From NCBI GenBank assembly GCA_028717025.1, contig JAQUOR010000046.1, positions 1 to 10,196 on the forward strand: 10,196 nucleotides of DNA. Reading direction: 5' to 3'. The position numbers and the translations under genes are program-made. Shown here piece after piece: positions 1 through 5,133 of the stretch. Each line of letters opens with the position of its first letter. The first letter of the stretch is position 1. Source of the stretch: Candidatus Omnitrophota bacterium (lineage in GTDB: Bacteria > Omnitrophota > Gorgyraeia > Duberdicusellales > 4484-171). The notes beneath the pieces are model-generated. The model was not told the DNA's origin and did not search any database. It saw only the letters and a program-made list of their open reading frames with translations.

Positions 1-506
1 CTTTTGGTATCCGTATGACTGCCTGTAGAATCCATATCAATCTCACCGATCACAAAAACTCCACCCGGCTTAAGGAGTTTATATATTTTCTTTAACGCCT
101 TAAGCTTATCCTTCAAATGATGCAAAACAACGGAAGATACCGCCGCATCAAATGTGTTGTTCTTGAAATTAAGCGAATCAATATCCATTAACCTGCAGTC
201 AATTCTCTGGTTCAGGCCTAACTTTTTGATTTTGTCTTTAAATATTGCAAGCATCACCTCGGAAATATCAATGCCAGTAATGGAGCAGTCGGCTTTTTGC
301 AGTAATTTCAGGCTAAGTAGTCCCGTACCGCAACCGATATCCAGCACCTTGGCGCGATCCTTAATCCGGCAATTCGTTACAACCAGATCCAACAATTCAC
401 GATGGAAGCTAATGCTCCCTAAAGTCTGGTCATATTTATTTGACCAGCGGTTAAACCATTTTCGCGTGGCAGCTTTGTATTGTCTCTTGCAAACGATATT
501 CTTCAT
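1..506 (-). CDS. Class I SAM-dependent methyltransferase, 3' end outside window
   Basis: I translated 168 codons from ATG at 506 to the window edge with no stop, so the C-terminus is missing. The Rossmann methyltransferase signatures are clear: motif I VLDIGCGTGL at residues 54-63, the acidic end of strand 2 (TGID, 77-80), FDAAVSSVVLHHL near 119-131 (motif IV region with the HHL often seen in UbiE/Methyltransf_11 proteins) and LLKPGGVFVIGE near 144-155. An AGGAT ribosome binding site precedes the ATG. It starts 11 bp after the DsrE-like stop, so it is probably the last known gene of the DUF134/NifX-like/DsrE-like operon. The substrate cannot be read from the sequence; small molecules, quinone precursors or metalloid species are all possible. 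The family call is firm and the role is unknown. Confidence 0.9.
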   Translation of the reverse strand, partial: MKNIVCKRQYKAATRKWFNRWSNKYDQTLGSISFHRELLDLVVTNCRIKDRAKVLDIGCGTGLLSLKLLQKADCSITGIDISEVMLAIFKDKIKKLGLNQRIDCRLMDIDSLNFKNNTFDAAVSSVVLHHLKDKLKALKKIYKLLKPGGVFVIGEIDMDSTGSHTDTK

Positions 507-517
507 GACTATCCTTT

Positions 518-826
518 TCAAAAAGTTACGACCTTATCGCTTTCTTTCACTATTTCATACATATCTTTCATGGTGTTGATGGGGCACATCTCAGAGCCCT
601 CTTGATTGCGTGATTTAATGCATGTGCCACAAGCGAGTATCTTACCACCTGATTTAAGTAATTTATCTGCCTGCTCAACCGTATTAAACTTATCGGTGCT
701 TATTTTTTGATATTCAACACCTTTACCGGTCACCTCATCCTTCTGCCCAAGGCAAAAATTGGCGTAGCGCAAAGCGTTCCAGCAAGTTTCCGCATCATTA
801 CTTGAAATAATCACTCCTATCTTCAT
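518..826 (-). CDS. DsrE-like sulfur-relay family protein
   Basis: A 102-residue protein that looks like a DsrE/DsrF/TusD-type single-domain protein. It opens with a beta strand (MKIGVIISSND) and has a cysteine cluster after the central strand (KILACGTCIKSR, Cys66 and Cys69) plus Cys81, in the region where DsrE-family proteins carry their persulfide-handling cysteines. Members of this family pass sulfane sulfur between proteins or bind thiol or metal ligands in the cytoplasm. A strong GGAGG site overlaps the end of the upstream NifX-like gene, and only 13 bp separate the two genes, which supports co-translation. It could be a sulfur carrier for the NifX-like partner, but that is inference; similarity to a characterised DsrE, DsrF or TusD is not established here. 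Confidence 0.75.
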   Translation of the reverse strand: MKIGVIISSNDAETCWNALRYANFCLGQKDEVTGKGVEYQKISTDKFNTVEQADKLLKSGGKILACGTCIKSRNQEGSEMCPINTMKDMYEIVKESDKVVTF

Positions 827-839
827 ATTGCTGCCTCCA

Positions 840-1205
840 TTAATGGCAGCCGTGCTGCGCGCAGGCGTTTTGTACGGTTATTTCTTCAAGTCCACCTTTG
901 GTGAATTGGCTGACGATATCAGCAACCGTTCCCGGGATAGCACGATAAGCCTTGATTCCACCCTGATTAAGCCCCTGTACTGCTCGAGCGCCCATTCCGC
1001 CGGTAACCACGGCATCAATTTTTTTACCCATCAACGCCTGCATTGGCTGGCACATACCGTGCACATGGTGTTGGTTAGCATTGTCGATAATCTCAATGGA
1101 GTCTTTCTCCGTATCAACGATGGTAAAATACGGCGCGCTGCCGAAATGGCCATAGACCTTAGCGTTTAACCCTTCTTTGTCTTCTGTCGGAATACATATT
1201 TTCAT
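840..1205 (-). CDS. NifX/NifB-type dinitrogenase iron-molybdenum cofactor biosynthesis family protein
   Basis: A 121-residue single-domain protein of the NifX/NafY/NifB-C family (RNase H-like fold). Typical features are the N-terminal MKICIPTED, the VYGHFGSAPYF segment at residues 17-27, DAVVTGGMGARAVQGL at 64-79 and a late IPGTVADIV. Free-standing small members occur widely outside nitrogen fixers and are thought to bind Fe-S or metal clusters. This one carries several potential metal ligands: His46, His47 and His49 with Cys52 in the middle, and a CxxxxC tail (Cys115, His118, Cys120, His121). No nif genes are visible here, so nitrogenase cofactor assembly is not implied. A strong AGGAGA site lies just before the ATG. 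It sits between the DUF134 regulator and the DsrE-like gene. Confidence 0.88.
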   Translation of the reverse strand: MKICIPTEDKEGLNAKVYGHFGSAPYFTIVDTEKDSIEIIDNANQHHVHGMCQPMQALMGKKIDAVVTGGMGARAVQGLNQGGIKAYRAIPGTVADIVSQFTKGGLEEITVQNACAQHGCH

Positions 1206-1224
1206 TTTAACTCTCCTTTCTTAT

Positions 1225-1521
1225 TTACTCTACCTTTTTTACTACTCCCCCTTCTATCTTAAGCGCCTTAGCGTTTAATAAGACGTCTGCTATTTTCTTA
1301 TGCGCTGAATTAATTATGTTGCCGAACGTCTGCCTTGAGATATTCATTTGCCTGGCAGCATCTTCCTGGTAAAGGCCATCAAAATCCGCGAGCCTAACAG
1401 CCTCTAGTTCGTCCAGGGTAAGATTTATCTCTTCCAGCATATCTACCGGAATGCCCCGGGGCTTAAAATAATTGGTATCCGGGCTACATCTTATCCTTCT
1501 GCATCTACACGGTCTTGGCAT
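1225..1521 (-). CDS. DUF134 / UPF0251 family DNA-binding protein
   Basis: A 98-residue protein matching the UPF0251 (DUF134) pattern: N-terminal MPRPCRCRRI with Cys5, Cys7 and Cys12, then KPRGIP, then LTLDELEAVRLADFDGLYQEDAA, and a helix-turn-helix at about 50-72 (Q-EDAARQMNISRQTFGNII) like the sigma-70 region 4 type. The family is predicted to bind DNA and often neighbours small NifX-like proteins, as here. The cysteine-rich N-terminus may hold a metal or respond to redox state. It is the first gene of its operon, with an AGGGAG ribosome binding site, and sits directly behind a consensus promoter whose start region is a 20-bp perfect palindrome. Autoregulation through that palindrome is a natural inference but is not shown. 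Confidence 0.88.
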   Translation of the reverse strand: MPRPCRCRRIRCSPDTNYFKPRGIPVDMLEEINLTLDELEAVRLADFDGLYQEDAARQMNISRQTFGNIINSAHKKIADVLLNAKALKIEGGVVKKVE

Positions 1522-1536
1522 AAACTCCCTATTTAG

Positions 1537-1556
1537 TTATTGGCATATGCCAATAA
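1537..1556. promoter_or_regulatory. 20-bp perfect palindrome, candidate operator of the DUF134 operon
   Basis: TTATTGGCATATGCCAATAA reads identically on both strands over all 20 positions. It overlaps the last two bases of the -10 hexamer and covers the expected transcription start of the promoter at 1555-1583, the classic position for a repressor that blocks initiation. The product of the next gene is a helix-turn-helix protein, which makes it the first candidate to bind here. The palindrome is seen directly; the binding partner is inferred. Confidence 0.6.
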
Positions 1557-1583
1557 TATAGAATAAAAAATACCGCTTGTCAA
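1555..1583 (-). promoter_or_regulatory. Sigma-70 promoter of the DUF134 operon
   Basis: On the minus strand a perfect -35 TTGACA (1583-1578) is followed by a 17-bp spacer and the -10 TATATT (1560-1555, five of six consensus bases). The predicted start lies about 7 bp further on, inside the 20-bp palindrome, leaving a leader of roughly 25-30 nt before the DUF134 ATG with its AGGGAG site. The -35 box lies inside the terminator hairpin of the preceding crcB-DUF190 unit. Confidence 0.75.
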
Positions 1584-1602
1584 TAATATAATTAACAAGC
1601 GG
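1565..1602 (-). terminator. Rho-independent terminator of the crcB-DUF190 operon
   Basis: The minus strand shows the stem CCGCTTGT (1602-1595) and ACAAGCGG (1580-1573), 8 bp with a 14-nt AT-rich loop, followed by TATTTTTT. It starts 6 bp after the DUF190 stop codon. The second arm shares bases with the -35 box of the next promoter. Confidence 0.75.
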
Positions 1603-1608
1603 CGAATA

Positions 1609-1941
1609 TTACTTATGCCTGTATTTTATTACTCTGACTTTCTCTAAGGTAATTAACCCTTCCTGCACCGTTTCATCCAGGAAAGGTAAAAGCTTGTTCA
1701 GATTCTCTTCAGTATCCACAAGCTCGATAACTACCGGCAGGTCTTCTGAAAGTCGTAAAAGTTTTGCTGTATGCATCCGGCTGTCAGCCCCAAAACCCAT
1801 AATACCGCGTATTACCGTTGCTCCGGCAAGGTTCATCTCTCTTGCTTTAAGAACAATCTGTTCATAAAGAGCTTTCCCTTCATAGCTGTCGGATTCGCCG
1901 ATAAATATTCGTAAAAGCATTCCTGCTTCGGGTAATTTCAT
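1609..1941 (-). CDS. DUF190 family protein (PII-like fold), CrcB-associated
   Basis: A 110-residue protein with the full DUF190 pattern: LLRIFIGESDSYEGKALYEQIV near the N-terminus, then LAGATVIRGIMGFGADSRMHTAKLLRLSEDLPVVIELVDTEE in the middle and a closing EKVRVIKY. Length and sequence are normal for the family. The fold is ferredoxin-like and resembles PII signalling proteins. DUF190 genes are very often next to crcB, and here the gene follows crcB by 14 bp; its AGGAGGG ribosome binding site overlaps the crcB stop codon (TAG-AGGAGGG), which suggests coupled translation. A role as a cytosolic regulator or accessory of fluoride export is inferred from context only. A terminator follows directly. 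Confidence 0.9.
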   Translation of the reverse strand: MKLPEAGMLLRIFIGESDSYEGKALYEQIVLKAREMNLAGATVIRGIMGFGADSRMHTAKLLRLSEDLPVVIELVDTEENLNKLLPFLDETVQEGLITLEKVRVIKYRHK

Positions 1942-1955
1942 TATAGCACCCTCCT

Positions 1956-2342
1956 CTATTTGTATAAATTAAGTAACGTTTTGGAAATAAAGTATCCTGC
2001 AAATACGGCGGCGATGCTTAATATAAATGATAGAAACACATTCATAAGAGCAATCCGATATTCGCCGTCTCTCATTAAATTAAAGGTTTCAAGGCTAAAA
2101 GTGGAAAATGTCGTATAGCCACCCAGTATACCGATAAAAATGAAAAGCCTGGTATTTGGTGAAACAGCAAACCGATCAACGATACCCCACATAAAGCCAA
2201 TCGCTAAAGAGCCTGTTACATTTACAACCAGCGTGCTTATTGGAAAGACTCCGCTTGAGAACCGGTAATCAAGCCCGCCGACAAGATAGCGCAGCAACGT
2301 CCCAATCGCGCCACCTAAACTTATAACAAAAAACCTCAACAT
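1956..2342 (-). CDS. crcB: CrcB/Fluc fluoride ion channel
   Basis: A 128-residue, four-helix membrane protein of the CrcB/Fluc family, which assembles as an antiparallel dimer and lets fluoride leave the cell. Diagnostic residues are present: GGAIGTLLRY at residues 10-19, the pore Asn41 in STLVVNVTGS, and GGYTTFSTFS at 74-83 containing the phenylalanines and the TTFST stretch that line the fluoride path and the central Na+ site. Length is typical of single-gene (homodimeric) Fluc proteins, and no second crcB copy is seen in the window. A fluoride riboswitch lies directly upstream, confirming the function independently. The start is supported by an AAAGGAGGT site 9 nt before the ATG. DUF190 follows as the second gene. 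Confidence 0.97.
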   Translation of the reverse strand: MLRFFVISLGGAIGTLLRYLVGGLDYRFSSGVFPISTLVVNVTGSLAIGFMWGIVDRFAVSPNTRLFIFIGILGGYTTFSTFSLETFNLMRDGEYRIALMNVFLSFILSIAAVFAGYFISKTLLNLYK

Positions 2343-2364
2343 AAACCAATACCTCCTTTTGTTA

Positions 2365-2414
2365 AGTAGGAGTTATCAGCCCTGTTGAGGCGGTTAATGG
2401 CGAACCCCATCGCC
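2365..2414 (-). ncRNA. Fluoride riboswitch (crcB motif RNA)
   Basis: The minus strand reads GGCGATGGGGTTCGCC (2414-2399), then AACCGCC, a small loop, and GGGCTGATAACTCCTAC. These are the conserved elements of the fluoride aptamer: P1 GGCG/CGCC closing an AUGGGGUU loop, a second stem GCCU/GGGC, and the CUGAU...CUCCUAC 3' segment. The loop GGGGUU can pair with AACUCC (one G-U pair) to form the family's pseudoknot. The CUCCU of the 3' segment can instead pair with the AGGAG of the crcB ribosome binding site about 10 nt further on, so fluoride binding would free the site. The fluoride-dependent class is established knowledge; the switching mode is inferred from complementarity. Confidence 0.93.
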
Positions 2415-2427
2415 TTTTATCGCTTAC

Positions 2428-2455
2428 ACTATATCATAACGCCTTGCCAAAACAA
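2428..2455 (-). promoter_or_regulatory. Probable promoter of the crcB operon
   Basis: The minus strand has TTGTTT (2455-2450), a 16-bp spacer and TATAGT (2433-2428), about 14 bp before the first base of the fluoride aptamer. The -10 matches five of six consensus bases and the -35 matches three. The position fits a transcript starting a few bases ahead of the riboswitch. Confidence 0.5.
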
Positions 2456-2463
2456 GAAAAATC

Positions 2464-2597
2464 GCGGGTTAGTTTAATGCTATTTTTGCAAAACCTCTCT
2501 AGTTTATGGCTTAATTTTAGGCATATTTTCTAGTTTATGGCATATTTCAAGCAGCCAATATCCGCCAATTTCGCAAATAGGCATAAACTAACGAGCA
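2464..2597. repeat. Degenerate tandem repeat (about 30-31 bp period) with an inverted copy
   Basis: The motif TTAGTTTAATGC (2469) recurs as CTAGTTTATGGC at 2499 and again at 2530, steps of 30 and 31 bp, and is followed each time by a T-rich run. At 2572-2597 the same sequence appears inverted: the reverse complement reads GCTCGTTAGTTTATGCC, close to GCGGGTTAGTTTAATGC at the left end, so the block has imperfect inverted ends. No gene is visible inside; it could be a remnant of a small non-autonomous element or a protein-binding array. Confidence 0.5.
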
Positions 2598-2737
2598 AAA
2601 ACTAAGAGATAGCTTGGCCTATTTTGGAGATTATATCGGAGCTTTTAATGGCTCTATCCGACGAGAAAATCAGAATGGCGTAATTATGGATAACAGGCTG
2701 GAAGTTAATGCCCTAACTCTTTGACACCTCGAGACAT
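2598..2737. other. Intergenic stretch without recognised gene
   Basis: I see no coding region in any frame. A weak imperfect hairpin lies at 2636-2662 (TCGGAGC pairing with GCTC and TCCGA across a bulge) next to an isolated minus-strand TATAAT (2635-2630) that has no fitting -35 element. Nothing here supports a functional call. Confidence 0.5.
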
Positions 2738-2775
2738 AAAAAATGCCATGATCATTTTTATCAATCATGGCATTT
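2738..2775 (-). terminator. Rho-independent terminator of small RNA copy A
   Basis: Minus-strand stem AAATGCCATGAT (2775-2764) pairs perfectly with ATCATGGCATTT (2752-2741) over 12 bp around an 11-nt loop, and the transcript ends in a run of six T residues. It closes the small RNA element A; no gene follows for almost 400 bp. Confidence 0.8.
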
Positions 2776-2856
2776 CGCCTCTCTCTTTGGATTGAGAGAG
2801 TTTAATTACTGGGGTACCTCTCGTATGAGCCGAGGGACAACCTCTATTAATTTATA
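2738..2856 (-). ncRNA. Candidate small RNA, copy A of a three-copy family
   Basis: The transcript of about 119 nt is predicted from promoter to terminator. Its 5' part carries the shared core (2845-2808): AGAGGTTG, then a hairpin built from CCTCG...CGAGAGG, then TACCCCAGT. The core matches copy C at 28 of 38 positions. A second hairpin, GAGAGAG/CTCTCTC (arms at 2794-2800 and 2779-2785), follows, and then the 12-bp terminator. There is no ORF of note. The nearest downstream gene is crcB, which has its own promoter and riboswitch, so A looks like a free-standing RNA gene. The family is not one I recognise. Start position is estimated from the -10 box. Confidence 0.6.
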
Positions 2857-2862
2857 AGATCA

Positions 2863-2891
2863 ATTATAGGTCGAATACCTTGATATATCAA
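2863..2891 (-). promoter_or_regulatory. Promoter of small RNA copy A
   Basis: Minus-strand TTGATA (2891-2886), a 17-bp spacer and a perfect TATAAT (2868-2863). The same arrangement with 18-bp spacers and an identical -10 is found at copies B and C. Confidence 0.7.
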
Positions 2892-2916
2892 AAATATTAT
2901 CGCTTTAGAGAGGTAG

Positions 2917-2945
2917 TTCCTCGCTATTTTGTCTGTTTTGTCCGG
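2917..2945 (-). promoter_or_regulatory. Conserved upstream box of small RNA copy A
   Basis: On the minus strand CCGGACAAAACAG is followed by ACAAAATAGCGAGGAA, ending 48 bp before the -10 hexamer. Copy B has nearly the same block at the same distance and copy C a weaker version at 46 bp. It lies too far upstream to be core promoter and may be an activator or repressor site. The outer end also pairs with GTCCGG next to the MATE stop codon, forming a hairpin (2940-2960) just behind that gene; it lacks a T-run, so terminator function for MATE is doubtful. Confidence 0.5.
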
Positions 2946-2965
2946 CTCAAAACACCGGACATTCT

Positions 2966-4312
2966 CTATATTGGTTGAGAGCTATAAGCTGCTTTCTTTA
3001 AGATTCTGCCCGTCAATATGATCCCTATAACAGCTGAAGATATATCGGTTAACAGCCTTCCCCAAAATATCCCGGAGATGCCGAACAATTTTGCGCCGAA
3101 ATACGCTAGGGGTATCATCAAAATAATCACGCGTATCGCAGTTAAGGTAGCGGACAAAACCGGTTGGTGGATGCCGGTCAGATAAAACGTAGCATAACGA
3201 TGCACTTCCAGGAAACCATAACCGAAACAAGTAATGTAAATATATTTTACCAGGATATTGATAACATCTGGATCGGAGGAAAACAGGCTGCCCAGAGGCC
3301 GGGCCATAATCAAGAAAACTATCGCGACGATAAAACCAAAACCAAGCGCGAACAACATGGTCCCCTTACGTACGGCCCTGATCCGGTCGAAGCGCTTGGC
3401 CCCGTAATTCTGAGCCACGAACGGGACCAATGACATCCCTACTGTCATAGGAATCATAAATGCAAACATCTCGATACGGCTGGCAACACCGACCGCGGCA
3501 ACCGCGGATTCGCCAAAACCAGCGACTATCTTAATGACGATCGCGGCGGATAAGGGAGTCAGAATAGAACTTAACGTGGCAGGAATACCTATACGCATGA
3601 TCCTGCGCCAGGAGACAGCAATACGATGAAACGAATGAGAAGCAAAAAGAATTAAATGGTATTTTTTATGGATAATGTGGAATGCCGCGATCAATACGAG
3701 CGCTTCGGAAATAACGGTGGCTAACGCCGCTCCCTGGATTCCCATCTTGGGGAATCCCCACAACCCGAATATCATCATAGGATCTAAGATAAAATTCAGC
3801 ACCGTACCCGCGACCATAAGTAAACTGACCGCCTTCGTATGGCCCGCACCAATAATGATATCGGCAAACAGCATATACAAAACCCTGAAAAGCAATCCGT
3901 AATACCAGATCGCCATATACTGCTGTGTCAAAACAAGCACCTCTCCAGTCGCGCCCAGGCGTATAAAAAGAGGTTTGATCGTTAAAAGCCCGGCTGCCAT
4001 GAGACACAAGGCTATACTTGAAGACAAAAAAACCGCGTGCGTTGTAATTCGCGCGGCGGTCTTCTGTTTCCCTCTGCCTAAAGCATGCGCCACCACTGTC
4101 ATGGTCCCCGTTCCCAATCCGCGCATAATAAACCCCAGGAGCATGACAACCGGGAATGTGAACGACATTGCCGCCAAGGCGTTGGTACCTAACCGCGACA
4201 CAAACCAGGTATCGACCAGATTATATGCATTCATGGCAAATGTCCCCGCCAACATCGGAACAGCCATGCGCATCATCGTAGGGAAAACCTTATCTTTAAC
4301 TAAAAGCGCCAT
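2966..4312 (-). CDS. MATE family multidrug/cation efflux transporter
   Basis: A 448-residue inner-membrane protein of the MATE (NorM/DinF-like) family, which exports cationic drugs, dyes or metabolites using Na+ or H+ gradients. It has the usual length, about twelve hydrophobic segments in two similar halves, and typical motifs: an N-terminal MAVPMLAGTFAMNAYNLVDTWFV with the helix-1 proline and an asparagine/aspartate pair, MRGLGTGTMTVVAHALGRGK around residues 63-82, LNFILDPMMIFG in the middle, and SLVPFVAQNYGAKRFDRIR in the second half. Substrate cannot be predicted. The ribosome binding site is weak (GAGAA), and the ATG lies only 32 bp behind the terminator of small RNA copy B, so expression may depend on read-through or on a promoter I cannot see. 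Confidence 0.95.
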   Translation of the reverse strand: MALLVKDKVFPTMMRMAVPMLAGTFAMNAYNLVDTWFVSRLGTNALAAMSFTFPVVMLLGFIMRGLGTGTMTVVAHALGRGKQKTAARITTHAVFLSSSIALCLMAAGLLTIKPLFIRLGATGEVLVLTQQYMAIWYYGLLFRVLYMLFADIIIGAGHTKAVSLLMVAGTVLNFILDPMMIFGLWGFPKMGIQGAALATVISEALVLIAAFHIIHKKYHLILFASHSFHRIAVSWRRIMRIGIPATLSSILTPLSAAIVIKIVAGFGESAVAAVGVASRIEMFAFMIPMTVGMSLVPFVAQNYGAKRFDRIRAVRKGTMLFALGFGFIVAIVFLIMARPLGSLFSSDPDVINILVKYIYITCFGYGFLEVHRYATFYLTGIHQPVLSATLTAIRVIILMIPLAYFGAKLFGISGIFWGRLLTDISSAVIGIILTGRILKKAAYSSQPI

Positions 4313-4344
4313 ACGTCATTTCTCGGGGTCGTTTTCGGGCGTTT

Positions 4345-4382
4345 AAAAAATCGCGCTGATGCTGTTCAAGAATCAGCGCGAT
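4345..4382 (-). terminator. Rho-independent terminator of small RNA copy B, ahead of the MATE gene
   Basis: Minus-strand stem ATCGCGCTGAT (4382-4372) pairs perfectly with ATCAGCGCGAT (4360-4350) over 11 bp, with an 11-nt loop and a run of six T residues. It stands between the RNA core and the MATE start codon, the position of an attenuator. Confidence 0.85.
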
Positions 4383-4465
4383 GATCGCGAACACTCTCTT
4401 GCAGAGAGAATTATAATTGGGGTCCCTCTCGTATTTCACGAGGGGAAATCTCTCCGTATTCGCTG
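4345..4465 (-). ncRNA. Candidate small RNA or leader, copy B of a three-copy family
   Basis: Predicted transcript of about 121 nt. The core (about 4454-4416) reads GAGAGATTT, then CCCCTCGTGAAATACGAGAGGG as a hairpin, then ACCCCAAT; it is identical to copy C at 34 of 39 positions. In B only, an outer stem can form between GCGAATAC (4463-4456) and GTGTTCGC (4394-4387), 8 bp with one T-G pair, enclosing the core and the second hairpin (CTCTCT/AGAGAG, 4394-4408). The outer stem and the second hairpin share position 4394 at their border. An 11-bp terminator follows. Because the MATE ATG is 32 bp beyond the T-run, B could be a cis-acting leader; its relatives A and C argue for a free sRNA. Start estimated from the -10 box. 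Confidence 0.62.
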
Positions 4466-4471
4466 ATATGT

Positions 4472-4501
4472 ATTATAAGTTCGAATAAACCTAATTACCA
4501 A
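4472..4501 (-). promoter_or_regulatory. Promoter of small RNA copy B
   Basis: Minus-strand TTGGTA (4501-4496), an 18-bp spacer and a perfect TATAAT (4477-4472). It is probably also the only recognisable promoter ahead of the MATE gene. Confidence 0.7.
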
Positions 4502-4525
4502 TAAATTCCAGTTTTAGAGATGCAA

Positions 4526-4554
4526 TTCCTCGTTATTTTTTCCGTTTTGTCCGG
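4526..4554 (-). promoter_or_regulatory. Conserved upstream box of small RNA copy B
   Basis: On the minus strand CCGGACAAAACGG is followed by AAAAAATAACGAGGAA, ending 48 bp before the -10 hexamer exactly as at copy A. It begins 21 bp after the DUF488 stop codon. Conservation this far from the core promoter suggests a regulator site. Confidence 0.5.
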
Positions 4555-4575
4555 TCATTGATAATAAATTGCATT

Positions 4576-5115
4576 CTAGGGATTGATTTTGCTAGCTTGA
4601 GGATATACGATCTTCCCTTTACGTATACGCAAAAATGATGTCAACTTGTGAAGTTTAGCAGTTTTTAAGCTCATAATGTCAAAAATTTTCCAATGATCTT
4701 TGGTAAGAACATCTGCGATCAACGAACGATGGCATCTCCACGGCACAGCCTCAGCGCACATGATAGCAGTTCTCTTTTTCTTGCCGATACTTTTTAACTT
4801 CTCTATTGCTTTATTAAATTCTTTCGTGTTCATATAATCAGCAAAACCTCGGAAAGAAAGATTCTCCCATCCAAGATTCTGAGAATCCGCTTTTGCATGA
4901 CGCAGTCCTCCGAGTTTCTTCATATGCCGATAATCTATCTTTGTATTTCGTAGGGTTTTAGCCAAATCTGCTTTGTTGAATTGTGGATTATGGCGGGATT
5001 TGGGAATGGTACGAACATCTACCACTTGCTTGATTGCATACGCTTTAAGCAAATCAATAAACTGTTTAATAGTCCTATTCGAATGACCGATACTATAAAG
5101 TTTATAAACAGCCAT
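4576..5115 (-). CDS. DUF488 family protein
   Basis: A 179-residue protein with the DUF488 signatures: YSIGHSNRTI near residues 7-16, the loop VVDVRTIPKSRHNPQFN at 31-47, an NLGW-type segment near 80-83, and MCAEAVPWRCHRSLIAD at 119-135 whose CxE and CHR residues are the most conserved part of the family. The biochemical role is not established; the fold is thought to be related to nucleotide or nucleic acid binding, and some members occur beside stress or redox genes. It starts 18 bp after the hemerythrin-like gene stops, so the two form an operon. No good Shine-Dalgarno sequence precedes the ATG, which hints at translational coupling. Small RNA element B begins right after the stop. Confidence 0.9.
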   Translation of the reverse strand: MAVYKLYSIGHSNRTIKQFIDLLKAYAIKQVVDVRTIPKSRHNPQFNKADLAKTLRNTKIDYRHMKKLGGLRHAKADSQNLGWENLSFRGFADYMNTKEFNKAIEKLKSIGKKKRTAIMCAEAVPWRCHRSLIADVLTKDHWKIFDIMSLKTAKLHKLTSFLRIRKGKIVYPQASKINP

Positions 5116-5133
5116 GATTAATTTTATCGCGCA

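Noticed and set aside
154..579. Plus-strand open frame of 141 codons opposite the methyltransferase
   Set aside because: It is antisense to a gene with clear methyltransferase motifs and shows no recognisable protein features.
2464..2597. CRISPR array
   Set aside because: Only three degenerate 12-base repeats at 30-31 bp spacing, no constant repeat of 24 or more bases and no cas genes.
2917..4554. Guanidine-III riboswitch, because the upstream box begins CCGGACAAAAC
   Set aside because: The remaining conserved pseudoknot sequence is missing, and the box lies upstream of the promoter rather than in a leader.
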